DNA of 64,000 nucleotides from Flavobacteriaceae bacterium PS02338 (GTDB lineage Bacteria > Bacteroidota > Bacteroidia > Sphingobacteriales > Sphingobacteriaceae), in the NCBI GenBank assembly GCA_029959615.1, contig JASCOD010000009.1:1-64000 (forward strand), given 5' to 3'. This document shows, one piece after another, positions 18,728 through 28,700 of this stretch. How positions within the stretch are numbered: position 1 is the first letter of the stretch; every line of letters begins with the position of its first letter. The position numbers were made by a program, and so were the translations under genes. Below the pieces are notes generated by a model. That model did not search any database. It was given only the letters and a program-made list of their open reading frames with translations, and was not told where the DNA came from.

Positions 18728-19498
18728 ATGAAGAAGATCATCATATTATCAATTATATCATTTTCAGCCGTATTTGTAAAGGCACAAACAGTGGATTTAA
18801 CTAGACTTTTGCAAGATATCAACGGTGGTAACGTAATATTTTCTACTACCAATGAGCAGGGCGGAGCAATCAATACTTTTGCAGATGTAAGCTGGGGCGA
18901 CGGATTTGGAGTAAATAATAGAGCTTTTATTCAGACGCTTAGAAATGCTGTGTTGCCAATTGCACTGTTAAAATTTAATGCCAGAAAAGATGCAGACGTG
19001 GTGAAGGTGAGTTGGGCGACTACGATGGAAAAAAATGCATCTCACTTCGAAATTCTTCGTTCTACGGATGGTAAGAAATTTGAACGAATTGCGACTGTTG
19101 GCGCTAAGGGAAATTCTAATGAGTTGTTGAATTATTCGTTCAGGGATACGAAACCGGTAAATGGAACAAACTATTATCAACTGAAAAGTGTAGATAGGGA
19201 TGGAACTTTTACTACTTCTATCGTTGTAACTGCAAACTTCGATCTTAATAGAACAGATGTAGTGGTAATTGCAAATTCCGCAAATCAAAGTATAAAGGTA
19301 GATGTTTATTCGCCAATTAGTAAGGTGGCTAGTTTTTCTATAGTTGATATTAATGGCAAAATATTGCTTAATGTTAAAGATATAACTCTCCAAAAAGGTG
19401 CAAATTTACTAACGTATACATTGAATGCTCCACCACAGCTTTTAATAGGTGTTCTTTCTTCTGTAAAGGAGAAAACAGCCTACAAATTTTACTATTAG
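18728..19498 (+). CDS. Exported protein with a T9SS-cargo-like C-terminal region
   Basis: The 256 residues begin with a signal peptide (MKKIIILS to FVKAQ). The middle has LPIALLKFNARKDADVVKVS, ASHFEILRSTDGKKFE and YQLKSVDRDGTF, the fibronectin-III-like module that usually precedes the type-A T9SS sorting domain in Bacteroidota. The last 70 residues resemble that sorting domain in strand order but lack its usual GxY and terminal K-rich end, finishing TAYKFYY instead. It may be a cargo with a degenerate signal or a helper for the phosphodiester glycosidase 5 bp upstream. No enzymatic domain is visible. Confidence 0.7.
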   Translation: MKKIIILSIISFSAVFVKAQTVDLTRLLQDINGGNVIFSTTNEQGGAINTFADVSWGDGFGVNNRAFIQTLRNAVLPIALLKFNARKDADVVKVSWATTMEKNASHFEILRSTDGKKFERIATVGAKGNSNELLNYSFRDTKPVNGTNYYQLKSVDRDGTFTTSIVVTANFDLNRTDVVVIANSANQSIKVDVYSPISKVASFSIVDINGKILLNVKDITLQKGANLLTYTLNAPPQLLIGVLSSVKEKTAYKFYY

Positions 19499-19522
19499 TG
19501 TTGATTTATATCTCCAGGTGTC

Positions 19523-20404
19523 ATGAGCCTTCGTAATCCAGTTTTATTTTTATGCGGTTGTTTGCTATTTTCTTGTACTAAGAAAAGTGGCCATACAACG
19601 TCGCCAATTTCGCCAAGTACTTCAAATTCATTTTTCACAGGTGAGGTGAAGCCACTTGCTTCCAAAAGCTGCTTTGCGGGTGCATATTATCGTAAATTGG
19701 TATCGAGTGTAGATGCTTGGGGAGGCATCGGTGGGCGAGTGATTTTGCCCACCGCTGTTTTTGATCCGTCTAGGATTAATCCTGCAAAGCCAATGCAGTT
19801 TTTAGACAATCCCTCTGTTTACATGGGTGGAAACATGGGCGGACAAGAAACAGATATAGGGCTGACTTGGGAGGTGATACGTGATGAGAATAATGCTGTT
19901 ACAGTGGATAGAAGAGCTTTTCGTCCATTTTTAAGAAGAACAGCTCACAGCGGAAGTGGGCAAGCTGCCTTATATGAAAATGCACCAGCCGAAGCTCGTT
20001 ATTATTGGTACCCGGGTGAAGAGGTGGTAATGTCTGTTAAAATAGTTGCTAACGGAATTTTGAGGTTGACGGTTGAGGGTGCTGGAAAGAAATTTGAGAA
20101 GGACTTTGAAGCTGGTGGTTATACTTTTACAGGCAAAGGAGAATTTAAGCGAGTAAATGCAATTGACCAAGTTTCGAATGAAGGGAAACCAGTACAAGCT
20201 ACAAAAACCAAGGTTATAGGGGGAGAATGGAAATCTAGTTTTCTTTATCGTATTGTAAATGGAACTTTAGTAGAAACGCCTTTTCATGACGGGCGTTATA
20301 CGGATATGAGATGCCCAAACTCAAATAATTTTTCCATTTTTTCTACTGCAGATGATCGTTCGAAAGGAGCGGAGAAAATAGAAATTTACGGAGCAGGTTA
20401 TTAG
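19523..20404 (+). CDS. Lipoprotein of unknown function
   Basis: The 293 residues start with a lipoprotein signal with lipobox LLFSC (Cys about residue 18), followed by KKSG and a Ser/Thr/Pro-rich linker. The body has a jelly-roll-like pattern of beta strands with MGGNMGGQETDIGLTWEVI near 96-114 and YYWYPGEEVVMSVKI near 155-170. This recalls lectin or glycan-binding sandwiches, but I cannot name a family. It is the last gene of the operon that starts with the phosphodiester glycosidase, which suggests a shared envelope-glycan substrate. Its stop overlaps the stop of the convergent YfiT-like gene (20401-20404). Confidence 0.7.
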   Translation: MSLRNPVLFLCGCLLFSCTKKSGHTTSPISPSTSNSFFTGEVKPLASKSCFAGAYYRKLVSSVDAWGGIGGRVILPTAVFDPSRINPAKPMQFLDNPSVYMGGNMGGQETDIGLTWEVIRDENNAVTVDRRAFRPFLRRTAHSGSGQAALYENAPAEARYYWYPGEEVVMSVKIVANGILRLTVEGAGKKFEKDFEAGGYTFTGKGEFKRVNAIDQVSNEGKPVQATKTKVIGGEWKSSFLYRIVNGTLVETPFHDGRYTDMRCPNSNNFSIFSTADDRSKGAEKIEIYGAGY

Positions 20405-20925
20405 TTATTTTTAGCGATTAAGATATGTGCTAAATGATGGTTGCAATGCCAAGCATAGATACCAATGTTCTTTTTTAAGGAAATCAGTTCGTTGTTTTCT
20501 GGATGAAGGAATTGCTTTTCTAATTCAATCTCAGTTAGGTTTTCTAATAACTTTGTCCATCTCTCGTGGATACCCTCTAACATTTTTACAGAACTCTGGA
20601 TAGGACCATTGTAATCTGACAACTCTGCCCACAAATCTTCAAAGTAAGGCTTAATGATTGGGGTGTTTTCTGTTAGCGTAAGCTTAAATCTAATTAAACT
20701 GTTCATGTGGCTATCCGCACAGTGGTGTACTACCTGTCTTATGGTCCAGCCATTAGGTCTGTACTGTTTTTCTAATTGTTCATCGGTTAGGCCTTCTGTA
20801 GCAGTTGCTATTCTGTTGGGGAAGTTCTTAAGTATTTCAATCCAAGTCTTAACATGCGCTGTAGTGATGGTTTCTGGTGCGTTAAATTTTCCTATCGGAA
20901 ATTTTAGGTTTTCCATGTCACTCAT
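20401..20925 (-). CDS. DinB/YfiT-type metal-dependent transferase
   Basis: The 174 residues form a four-helix DinB bundle. Metal-binding histidines are visible in VVHHCADSHMN (about residue 65) and in WHCNHHLAHI near the C-terminus. The N-terminal KFPIGKFNAP segment and NGWTIRQVVHH are typical of the YfiT group, annotated as bacillithiol S-transferases or metal-dependent hydrolases. It is transcribed with the T9SS Plug gene, starting 6 bp after that stop codon. The thiol partner in this organism is not shown by the sequence. Confidence 0.85.
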   Translation of the reverse strand: MSDMENLKFPIGKFNAPETITTAHVKTWIEILKNFPNRIATATEGLTDEQLEKQYRPNGWTIRQVVHHCADSHMNSLIRFKLTLTENTPIIKPYFEDLWAELSDYNGPIQSSVKMLEGIHERWTKLLENLTEIELEKQFLHPENNELISLKKNIGIYAWHCNHHLAHILIAKNN

Positions 20926-20931
20926 TGTGCC

Positions 20932-22188
20932 TTATCGTTTTACGCTGTTGATGTTTGTAAATCCTACTAAATCATCATATCTGGCACCTGGCCTTCGATG
21001 ATAGGCAAAAACTTGGTAGCTGTTCTCTGTCTCAAAGAAAGAGCCCTCAAAAACGGTGTCGTTGAATTTTCCATTTTCATCAACCCAAACGTATTTGAAA
21101 TCGTAAATACCTTGCTTTAGTTTGATATTGCCGTAATACCTACGTCTGGAAGATTCGAAAGTAAGTTTGTTTTCTTCAGTGAGTGCATAGTTGTTGAACC
21201 TTCCGAAAACGTAGACGTTCCCTTTTGAATTAGGAGGTTGGGCAGCTAAAGTGAATAACATATAGGCATAGTCGCTATCGGTAGTGTTATCCCGGCCATC
21301 GGTATTTCTTATGTAGAAATTGCCATTTTCATCAAACTGATTGCTATACCTATTAGTTCCATTAGGTAAATCGATTGATAGAATTACATTCTGTGTGCTA
21401 TCGCGGTAGATATCCGCTACGTGTTCGGCTTTGTATCTAAAACTGCGGGTATCAAATTTCCTAAACTCGTTTCCTCCATAAAAATGATTGGTATTGATGT
21501 CATTGTAAACTAAGGTTCCTGGCTTTACAAAGGACGGCTTGGTATTTACTATTGCTGTTTGCGGAACCATGTTCTGCATTACTACAGCTTTAACCTCTAA
21601 GTAAGGATTATTGATTGGAGTTTGATGAAATAAGCTGAAATTGATTTTTTGCTTCGAATTTCTGTCCACAACATCTGTGGCTGGTACTACTTCTGCACCT
21701 ATGTTAATAGTGTTGTTCAGCACATGAAAACGTTGTGTAATGACTACTTTGTTCGGGTCGTTATCTTCGTAAATCTTCAGGATATAATTACCACCAATTT
21801 TAACCTTCATTTGGTCGTTAGGGAAGTTCATTTGGTAGTGGGTAAATTTTACCAGCGTATTGAATGAATAGCGATAATTGAAAAGGATGTCTTGTTGTAC
21901 GCCTTCTAAATAGTCTAAAATGTTAATTCGAGATGATTTCCAATCCCAAGTACAATGTTCTACCACATAAGTGAAGTTCTTTTGGCCACCACGTAAATCG
22001 TCAAAGGCAAAGGTTAGTGTTTCAGAACTTTTTAAGTTGATTACAGGAATTGATTGCTCTTTACTGGTATTGTAGCACTCAACGGTTTTAATGTAATCTT
22101 TAAAGACTTTATTTTGATATTCGCTCTGAGCGTTAACTATAGAAATGGATAGAAAGAAAAATAGGCAAAGGAGTATTTTGTTCTTCAT
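20932..22188 (-). CDS. T9SS Plug protein (DUF5103 family)
   Basis: The 418 residues begin with a signal peptide (MKNKILLCLF to SIVNAQ). IKTVECYNTSKEQSIPVINL and LTFAFDDLRGGQKNFTYVVE mark the family's first domain. VYVFGRFNNYALTEENKL with GIYDFKYVWVD marks the C-terminal carbohydrate-binding-like domain. This is the DUF5103 family, whose Flavobacterium member plugs the periplasmic side of the T9SS translocon SprA when no partner is attached. It should therefore be periplasmic and seal the secretion channel. It leads a two-gene unit with the YfiT-like gene and supports the presence of a full T9SS in this genome. Confidence 0.9.
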   Translation of the reverse strand: MKNKILLCLFFFLSISIVNAQSEYQNKVFKDYIKTVECYNTSKEQSIPVINLKSSETLTFAFDDLRGGQKNFTYVVEHCTWDWKSSRINILDYLEGVQQDILFNYRYSFNTLVKFTHYQMNFPNDQMKVKIGGNYILKIYEDNDPNKVVITQRFHVLNNTINIGAEVVPATDVVDRNSKQKINFSLFHQTPINNPYLEVKAVVMQNMVPQTAIVNTKPSFVKPGTLVYNDINTNHFYGGNEFRKFDTRSFRYKAEHVADIYRDSTQNVILSIDLPNGTNRYSNQFDENGNFYIRNTDGRDNTTDSDYAYMLFTLAAQPPNSKGNVYVFGRFNNYALTEENKLTFESSRRRYYGNIKLKQGIYDFKYVWVDENGKFNDTVFEGSFFETENSYQVFAYHRRPGARYDDLVGFTNINSVKR

Positions 22189-22242
22189 TTTATAAATATA
22201 TCAAATTAACGAAAATACACGGTGATTAGTGTTTTGATTTTT

Positions 22243-22324
22243 GCCACAGATGCACAGATTACATCTTTAAAGCTATCTATATTGTGATAATTAATTGTCT
22301 ATTTCAGATCTGTGTATCTGTGGC
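22243..22324. repeat. Dispersed palindrome (GCCACAGAT family), copy 1
   Basis: GCCACAGATGCACAGATT (22243-22260) is inverted as AGATCTGTGTATCTGTGGC (22306-22324). The right arm abuts the stop codon of the oxidoreductase gene. A second, more diverged copy lies at 42875-42956. Confidence 0.75.
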
Positions 22325-23301
22325 TAACTAGCGGTTGTGAAAGCGTCCATAATTTTCATGGTCTCTAAAGCAGCTTCTGCCGAACATGGATTTTCGCCCT
22401 CGCCTCTAAAATAAGCAACTACTTGCTCAATCATTGGCTGCTCTACATGTTGTAATGCTTCAAACTCGATAGTTTCTTCTTTTCCTTCTATATTGATTTT
22501 AATGTATTGTCCAAAAACAGAGAAGGTGATTTTGCCTTTCGAACCAATGATGTCGCAGCTATCTGCTTGCTCGTTTTTTGGAACGGAGAAACACCACAAG
22601 CCATTAAACACAACATTGTTTGCAAATTGGATATGTCCTGTTACTAAATCTGCCACTGGTGCTGTCGTATCTTGTTTGCTAGCTAAGCCATGAAAATCTA
22701 TTGCTTCGCCAAAATAGTATAGCATTAAATCCAACTGGTGTGGCGCTAAATCATGAAATAGCCCGCCACCAGAAATAGCTGGATTGACCCTCCAGTTTTC
22801 TTCCGAACTGGCAATAATATCGCTAGCCGCAGGTTGGAGCATTTTCAAGTCTACAAAACGAACGTCACCAATGGTTTGTTCTTCTAATAAAGATTTGATT
22901 TTCAAAAATAGCGGTTGCGCTCTGCGATAATGGGCAACCACCAATTTTACATTATATTTTTCTGAAGCATGGGCCATTCGTTGTGCTGCTGCGCTGTTTA
23001 AGGCCATCGGTTTTTCTACATACACAGGTTTTCCAGCAGCTAAAGCCGCAATGGTATATTCTTCGTGCTGTAGGGGCGGAGTAGCGATGTAAATAGCATT
23101 TACTTCGGGGTCGTTAATTAAGTCGGAAGCATTGCTGTACCATTTCGGTACGCCATGTCTTTTGGCATAGTCTTCTGCTTTGGCAGCATCTCTACGCATT
23201 ACCGCTACCAATTTCGAGTTGGCTATTTTGTTAAATGCAGGCCCACTTTTAACTTCGGTAACATCACCACAGCCGATAATTCCCCATTTTATTTCGTTCA
23301 T
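22324..23301 (-). CDS. Gfo/Idh/MocA family NAD(P)-dependent oxidoreductase
   Basis: The 325 residues have an N-terminal Rossmann fold with WGIIGCGDVTE, followed by AIYIATPP and the family hallmark VEKPMALN (near residue 97). The C-terminal domain contains HDLAPHQLDLMLYYFG, which holds the Asp and His used in catalysis. Family members oxidise or reduce sugars and cyclitols with NAD(P). The substrate cannot be deduced and no sugar-catabolic neighbours are present. Single gene, bounded by dispersed palindromes on both sides. Confidence 0.93.
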   Translation of the reverse strand: MNEIKWGIIGCGDVTEVKSGPAFNKIANSKLVAVMRRDAAKAEDYAKRHGVPKWYSNASDLINDPEVNAIYIATPPLQHEEYTIAALAAGKPVYVEKPMALNSAAAQRMAHASEKYNVKLVVAHYRRAQPLFLKIKSLLEEQTIGDVRFVDLKMLQPAASDIIASSEENWRVNPAISGGGLFHDLAPHQLDLMLYYFGEAIDFHGLASKQDTTAPVADLVTGHIQFANNVVFNGLWCFSVPKNEQADSCDIIGSKGKITFSVFGQYIKINIEGKEETIEFEALQHVEQPMIEQVVAYFRGEGENPCSAEAALETMKIMDAFTTAS

Positions 23302-23323
23302 GATAGGTTTATTTTAGGTCATT

Positions 23324-23409
23324 CGTCATTGCGAGGTACGAAGCAATCTCTTGCAGTTGAGACTTTTCTTTCGCTTTAAGATTGCTTCGTAAAGCTCGGA
23401 ATGAGGACG
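23324..23409. repeat. REP-like palindrome (CGTCATTGCGAGG family)
   Basis: The left arm CGTCATTGCGAGGTACGAAG (23324-23343) continues to GCAATCT. A degraded inverted arm runs from 23379 (AAGATTGCTTCGTAAAGCTC and on to GGAATGAGGACG). It fills the space between two same-strand genes. Other copies are at 53390-53472, 61338-61411 and inside 11736-12475. Confidence 0.85.
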
Positions 23410-23424
23410 AGCGAAATGCAAGTT

Positions 23425-25332
23425 TTATCCCTCTAACTCCATAATTTCTGCTGCCAGCTCTTCCCAGGTATTTTGGGCAGCATCTAACAAAGCTTTCTCC
23501 GATACGTATTTTTTGTTAGCCTCGTCTAATTTTTGCTGATTACTAAAAATTTCTTCTTTTGCTAACTCGGCTTCGTAAGTTTTAACACTTTGCTCAAAAA
23601 CAGCAATCTCTTCTTCAACTTTTTTAAGTCTATCATTCAACTTCTTAAGTTGTTGCTGCACATTTGCAGGTGCAGCCTCTTTAACCACAGGTTTTTTCTC
23701 TTCTGGTTTTACTGGAATTGCCTTTGGTACAGGTTTAATTCTTTTCGAATCCCATTCTTCAAACTCAGCGTACGTTCCAGGATATTGCTTAATTTTATCT
23801 TCCTCGATAAACCAGATTTTATTGGCCACATGATCCAAGAAGTACCTATCGTGAGAAACTGAAATGAAAGTTCCTTCATATTGTTGTAAAGCCTGTATCA
23901 ATATATTCACCGACTGGATATCCAAGTGGTTGGTAGGCTCATCCAGAATTAAGAAATTACTGTCTGTAGTTAACGATTTCGCTAATGCTACCCTCGATTT
24001 TTCTCCTCCAGATAGTACCTTGATTTTCTTGAAAACATCATCGCCGGTAAACAGGAAACAACCCAGGATGCCACGTAATTCGGTGTCTGTATGTTTAGGT
24101 GCAAAAGCTTGTAGTTCTTCTAAAATAGCATTGTCCAAATGCAACGATTCTAACTGGTGCTGCGCAAAGAAAGTAGTAGTTACATTATGACCAGTTTCGC
24201 AAGTTCCTTCGTATTTTTCTGTGCCAGCAATAATACGTAGTAAGGTAGATTTACCTTTACCATTGGCGCCAATCAGTGCAATTTTATCACCTTTTTCAAT
24301 TACAGCCTCCGCATTTTCTAAAATACGAATGTTCGGATAGCTCTTCGAAACATGCTCTAAGCGTATTACATGTCGACCCGAAGGTTTCGAAAATTTAAAA
24401 CTGAAGTTAACTGTAGGGTTGTCATCATCCACATCGTCCACACGTTCCATTCTGTCTAAAGCTTTCATACGAGATTGAGCCATTTTTGCTTTACTCGCTT
24501 TTGCTTTAAAACGTTCAATCAAGCGTTCTTCCTGCTTGATTTTTGCCTGTTGATTTTTAAATTCTCCTCGTTGTATCTCAGATCTTAATTCTTTTTCTTC
24601 CAAATAGAAAGTATAATTACCTGCATAAGTGGTTAATTTTCCTTTACGGCTTTCTACTGTTTTGTTAATGATTTTATCTAGAAAATACCTATCGTGAGAT
24701 ACAATTACAATGGCCCCTTCAAAACCAGCTAAATAAGTCTCTAACCATTTAATAGAAGGTAAATCCATGTGGTTGGTAGGCTCATCCAGTAATAGAATGT
24801 CAGGGTCTTGCAAAAGAATTTTCGCTAGCATTACTCTCATTCTCCATCCACCGGAGAAGGTGTTTAATGGCCTTTTTTGGTCTTCGGTACTAAAGCCCAA
24901 ACCTGCCAAAATCTCATTTGCACGATATTCGATATTATAGCCATCCAAAGCGTCAAATTCTTCCTGCTTTTGGGCTAATTTATTTAAAACATCTTCACTG
25001 TAATCCGTTTCAATAACCTTTAGTAATTCTTCAATTTCATCATGCAGCTTATTTTGGCGGTCAAATGCCTCCATGGCCACCTGCAAAATTGGATTATGAC
25101 TATCGTACGAAAGCAAATCTTGGTTCAAATAACCAATGCGTAAATCTTTGGCCATCGAAATACTGCCCGATGACGGAGCATATTCACCAACAATTATTTT
25201 TAGTAAGGTCGATTTTCCGGTTCCATTCGCACCAATCAATCCAACTCTATCTCCGGGCTTAATATGCCAATCGGCTTCGTCGTATAAGGCTCTAGAGCCA
25301 ATCAAAAAACTAAGGTTATTTATAGAAATCAT
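23425..25332 (-). CDS. ABC-F family ATPase (translation factor type)
   Basis: The 635 residues contain two ABC domains and no membrane spans. The first has Walker A GANGTGKST (about 34-42), FSGGWRMR and LLLDEPTNHMD. The second has GANGKGKST, LSGGEKSRVALAK and LILDEPTNHLD. A charged linker rich in Lys and Arg joins them. The C-terminal 75 residues form a coiled coil, as in Uup-type members. ABC-F proteins act on ribosomes (EttA, Uup) or protect them from antibiotics; this chromosomal, Uup-like layout favours a housekeeping role. A promoter -7 box ends only 7 bp upstream of the ATG, so the mRNA may be leaderless. Confidence 0.93.
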   Translation of the reverse strand: MISINNLSFLIGSRALYDEADWHIKPGDRVGLIGANGTGKSTLLKIIVGEYAPSSGSISMAKDLRIGYLNQDLLSYDSHNPILQVAMEAFDRQNKLHDEIEELLKVIETDYSEDVLNKLAQKQEEFDALDGYNIEYRANEILAGLGFSTEDQKRPLNTFSGGWRMRVMLAKILLQDPDILLLDEPTNHMDLPSIKWLETYLAGFEGAIVIVSHDRYFLDKIINKTVESRKGKLTTYAGNYTFYLEEKELRSEIQRGEFKNQQAKIKQEERLIERFKAKASKAKMAQSRMKALDRMERVDDVDDDNPTVNFSFKFSKPSGRHVIRLEHVSKSYPNIRILENAEAVIEKGDKIALIGANGKGKSTLLRIIAGTEKYEGTCETGHNVTTTFFAQHQLESLHLDNAILEELQAFAPKHTDTELRGILGCFLFTGDDVFKKIKVLSGGEKSRVALAKSLTTDSNFLILDEPTNHLDIQSVNILIQALQQYEGTFISVSHDRYFLDHVANKIWFIEEDKIKQYPGTYAEFEEWDSKRIKPVPKAIPVKPEEKKPVVKEAAPANVQQQLKKLNDRLKKVEEEIAVFEQSVKTYEAELAKEEIFSNQQKLDEANKKYVSEKALLDAAQNTWEELAAEIMELEG

Positions 25333-25339
25333 TGTGGCG

Positions 25340-25347
25340 CAAAGATA
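25340..25347 (-). promoter_or_regulatory. Promoter -7 box (TATCTTTG) of the ABC-F gene
   Basis: On the minus strand TATCTTTG matches the Bacteroidota consensus TAnnTTTG. Only 7 bp separate it from the start codon at 25332. No convincing -33 TTTG is seen at the right spacing. Confidence 0.5.
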
Positions 25348-25477
25348 GCAATAGATTTACGATATACGATTTTAGATTTACGATTGGGCGAATTGCCTAA
25401 TATTTAGAAAAGCAATGACAGTAGTTCTGTTAAATGTTAGTCCCGCTTTTCGTTACAACCTTTTAGTATGCTGTTGC

Positions 25478-25557
25478 CGTCATTTCGAATGTAGAGAGAA
25501 ATCTATCGCTTAGTTGGCATATAGCTAGATTTCTCCTCGTTCCTCGTCGAAATGACG
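25478..25557. repeat. Imperfect palindrome (CGTCATTTCGA family)
   Basis: CGTCATTTCGA...AGAGAAATCTA (25478-25506) faces TAGATTTCTCC...TCGAAATGACG (25526-25557), giving a long imperfect hairpin. It is a sister family to the CGTCATTGCGAGG palindromes and lies in the 463-bp gene-free stretch 25333-25795. Confidence 0.75.
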
Positions 25558-25611
25558 CTCCAAAAAGTATTTCCACTACAATCGGGTTTAGAGAACTTAA
25601 AACTGTGCAGT

Positions 25612-25659
25612 AACTTTGTCAATCTTAATCTGTAAAATGTCTATAAGATTGACAAAGTT
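25612..25659. repeat. Perfect 16-bp inverted repeat
   Basis: AACTTTGTCAATCTTA (25612-25627) and TAAGATTGACAAAGTT (25644-25659) are exact inverted copies around a 16-nt loop. There is no T run, so it is not a classical terminator. The remaining 25660-25795 contains nothing that I can name. Confidence 0.85.
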
Positions 25660-25795
25660 TAAGGACACTGTCGCGTTTCTAGCGTAAATTTTAGGTTCTT
25701 CGGGTTAAAATAAATTGCAAATATTTTAGATGTTTTCGCAAAGAGCGCAAAGAAAATTTTTGGGTTGTTTAAATCCTTAATGGTTAAAAGTGAGA

Positions 25796-28700
25796 CTACT
25801 TGCTATCCGCATCTTCTGTTTCTTCGAGTTTACCATCTTTGTTGCGTTTCAGTTTCACCACGGGTTTCTCTTGGGTTCCCGTAACGCTCAATGGAATGCC
25901 GATAATTCCAAAAGGAGGTAAGCCCAATCGACCTTTTAAATTCAAACGACCGTCTAAACTTACTTGGCCTTCGAAACGAGGTCTAAAACCTGCAATTTTC
26001 AATTTGGTACGCTCAATGGTCATGATGTTGTTTTTGATGGTAGTTTTTACAACTACATCTTTCAAATTCGGATTGGTTAAGCTGTCTCGTTTGGTTTCTT
26101 TACTTACGGCATTCATCATTTTGAAACCAGCCAACTTCACATCCTTTAAAGTTAAAGTGCCACTACCTTTTATAGAAGGTAAAATTGGATACATTTCGTT
26201 ATTCAGCCTGCCAGTCAATTGATAGTCTAAGCTAACTATACCTTTAACTTTAGAGGCAGAACTAGCCATTTCTCTAAATAATTTGATTTCTTTGTAAGCT
26301 TTGGCGATATCAAAATCTTTTGCATTTAACTTAAAGTCAAAGGTGGCAGATTTTGGATTTGTACTTTGATAATTCGCATCCATCACCACTTTTGCACCAA
26401 TTAAATCAAAGCCAGTTTCACAAAGAGTAAGCTTGCCGTTATTGATGATCATTTTTCCTTTAGCATTTTTAAGGCTAAGTCCATTGTATGCTACATCGTT
26501 GGCATTGGCGGCAAAAGTCACGTTTAAGTTGGCAGGAATAATGATGACGCCTTTAGCTGATGCGCTATTGGGTGCCGTCGTTGTGTCGCCAGCATAAGCC
26601 ATAAATTCATCAGCTATTATTTTATTACTGTGCAGTACAAAATTTCCGCTCAGTTTTTCTCTTTCATCAAAAACGAAATTTACATAATTGTTCAAATTTC
26701 CGTTCAATTTGAAATCAGAGCCACCATATGAGGCTTTAAATTCATCAAATCTTAAAGCTGAAGAAGTGAATGAGAATTTACCGTTTTTAATGATAAAGGC
26801 ATTCGGGAACATATCGGTTAAGATATTCAGATCCTTGATACTCATAAAGCCTTTGTTTTGTAAACGACCAAATCTGCCTGCCATTGCATCGCTCTGTAAA
26901 CCTTTAAAATTTACGTTGGTATAAATTAGGCCATGAACTTGATAACCAGGTACGGCGAACAATTTATATAACTTACCAATATCTAATGTGCCTTTCGAAG
27001 CAATGTCATATGACACATTTTCTAAGTTGCTCACGTTGGCTTTGAGTAGGAAGGGTTGGCCAGACATTTCAAAAGAAATAGGTTTGATGTTCAGTAATGT
27101 TCCTTTCAAGCTGCCGTTTTTGTTGGTAATCGCAGCATCAACGTCGATTTTCTCTAAAGCTTCACTAAAATGAGCTGTTTTGATATATCCTCTGTCTAAC
27201 TTAATCAAGGCATTGGTAACTGGAAAAAGCTTTTTAACTTTGTCATAAGAACCTTTACTGTTTACATCCACAGATAGTTTGCCATTTAAAACTAAACCTT
27301 TTATAGGGTAGAAGTTTTTGATTTCTGCAAAATTAATGGCAGTTTTTAAGCCTAAATCTACGGTGATGTTATTGATGGTTTGTAATTTTAAATAACCTTT
27401 AATGTAGTTAGACATCGCATTGATGTCGATGCTACTGATCTCAAGTTTAGTGTTTTTATAATCGCTATTCACATTGTTGCCCACAAAATCGAAGTTGATC
27501 TTGTCTATAGGAGAGGGGAGTGAAGCGTATTTGAAATAACCGTTGGTCAGTTTAATTTTGGCATCAAAGGTAGGCACGGTAGCGATGACAGTATCTATTT
27601 GTCTAATACCACTTTTAACTACTTTTTTAGCATATTTTCCGTCGGCATTTACACTCATCACTAATCTTCCCTTAATATCCAAACTATCCAAGTTTACTAC
27701 TTTTGCCCATTTTTCTAAATCGATGTTTGAACGGGTTTTGGTATAGATTTGAGGCTCTTTTAAACCTTTGATTTTAGTGATGGATGATAAAAAGTCGTTG
27801 CCGATATTGAAATACAAGCTATCCATATTTAAGTATAGACTATCAGGGTTTAAGCTAGGAATCTTAGTTTGTAAGTTTAAGAAAAGGTTTTTGATAGATT
27901 CCGGTGCATTAGGATTCTTGATTTCACCATCACGAACCTTCATGTTGAAAGTTAAACTCGGCATGGTGTTGTTTTCTGCAATGTACTTTCCAATTAATGA
28001 AGCATCTATTTCAGCGTAGCCTTTCACTTTGGTTTTTTCTAATTTATCAGCAATTTCAGCAGGTAGCGCAGTAAAAATATTCTGTAAATCGGTTTCTTTT
28101 GCCTGCGTTTTGAAATCCATATCGTATCCATCTTTTAAAAAAGAAAATCGACCTACGAAGCGGATAGGCAAAGAATTGATCTTGATGTCATTTTCATCAA
28201 ATAACAAATCCAAAGAGCTGGTGTTGATTTTTGTAATTAGTTTCGCATTTAGTTCTTTATGAAGTAGGTAAGGAGTACCGGCGTAATAGATATCCGCATC
28301 TTTGATAGAGAGCTTACTTTTTAAGTCGAAAATCGCCTTGCTCAAATCTCCAGTTCCATTATAATTAACACCTTTTGCATCAATTACCATCGGTATCGAT
28401 TTGTCATTATAAACTAAATCGCTGTTTTTGATATAAATGCCTTCTATTTTAATAGCTGTACTGCCTGTATCAGTACTTTTTTTTCCGTCGCCCTTGCTTT
28501 CGTAAACGTTGTAATTGGCATGACCTTGCTTATCAGAAAGTATGTTGATTTTTGCATGATCTAAATAGAATTCATCTACCTTAATTTGGTCGCCAAACAA
28601 AGAAAATAAATTGATGCCCAATGCCATTTGTTTGGCATAAATTAAAGTGTCGTTTTTAAAAGGCTCAGAACCTTTCAATAAAAACTCGTCTAGGTTTAAT

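Noticed and set aside
25796..28262. Several plus-strand frames opposite the AsmA gene
   Set aside because: They are antisense shadows of a long real gene, without start context or domain similarity.
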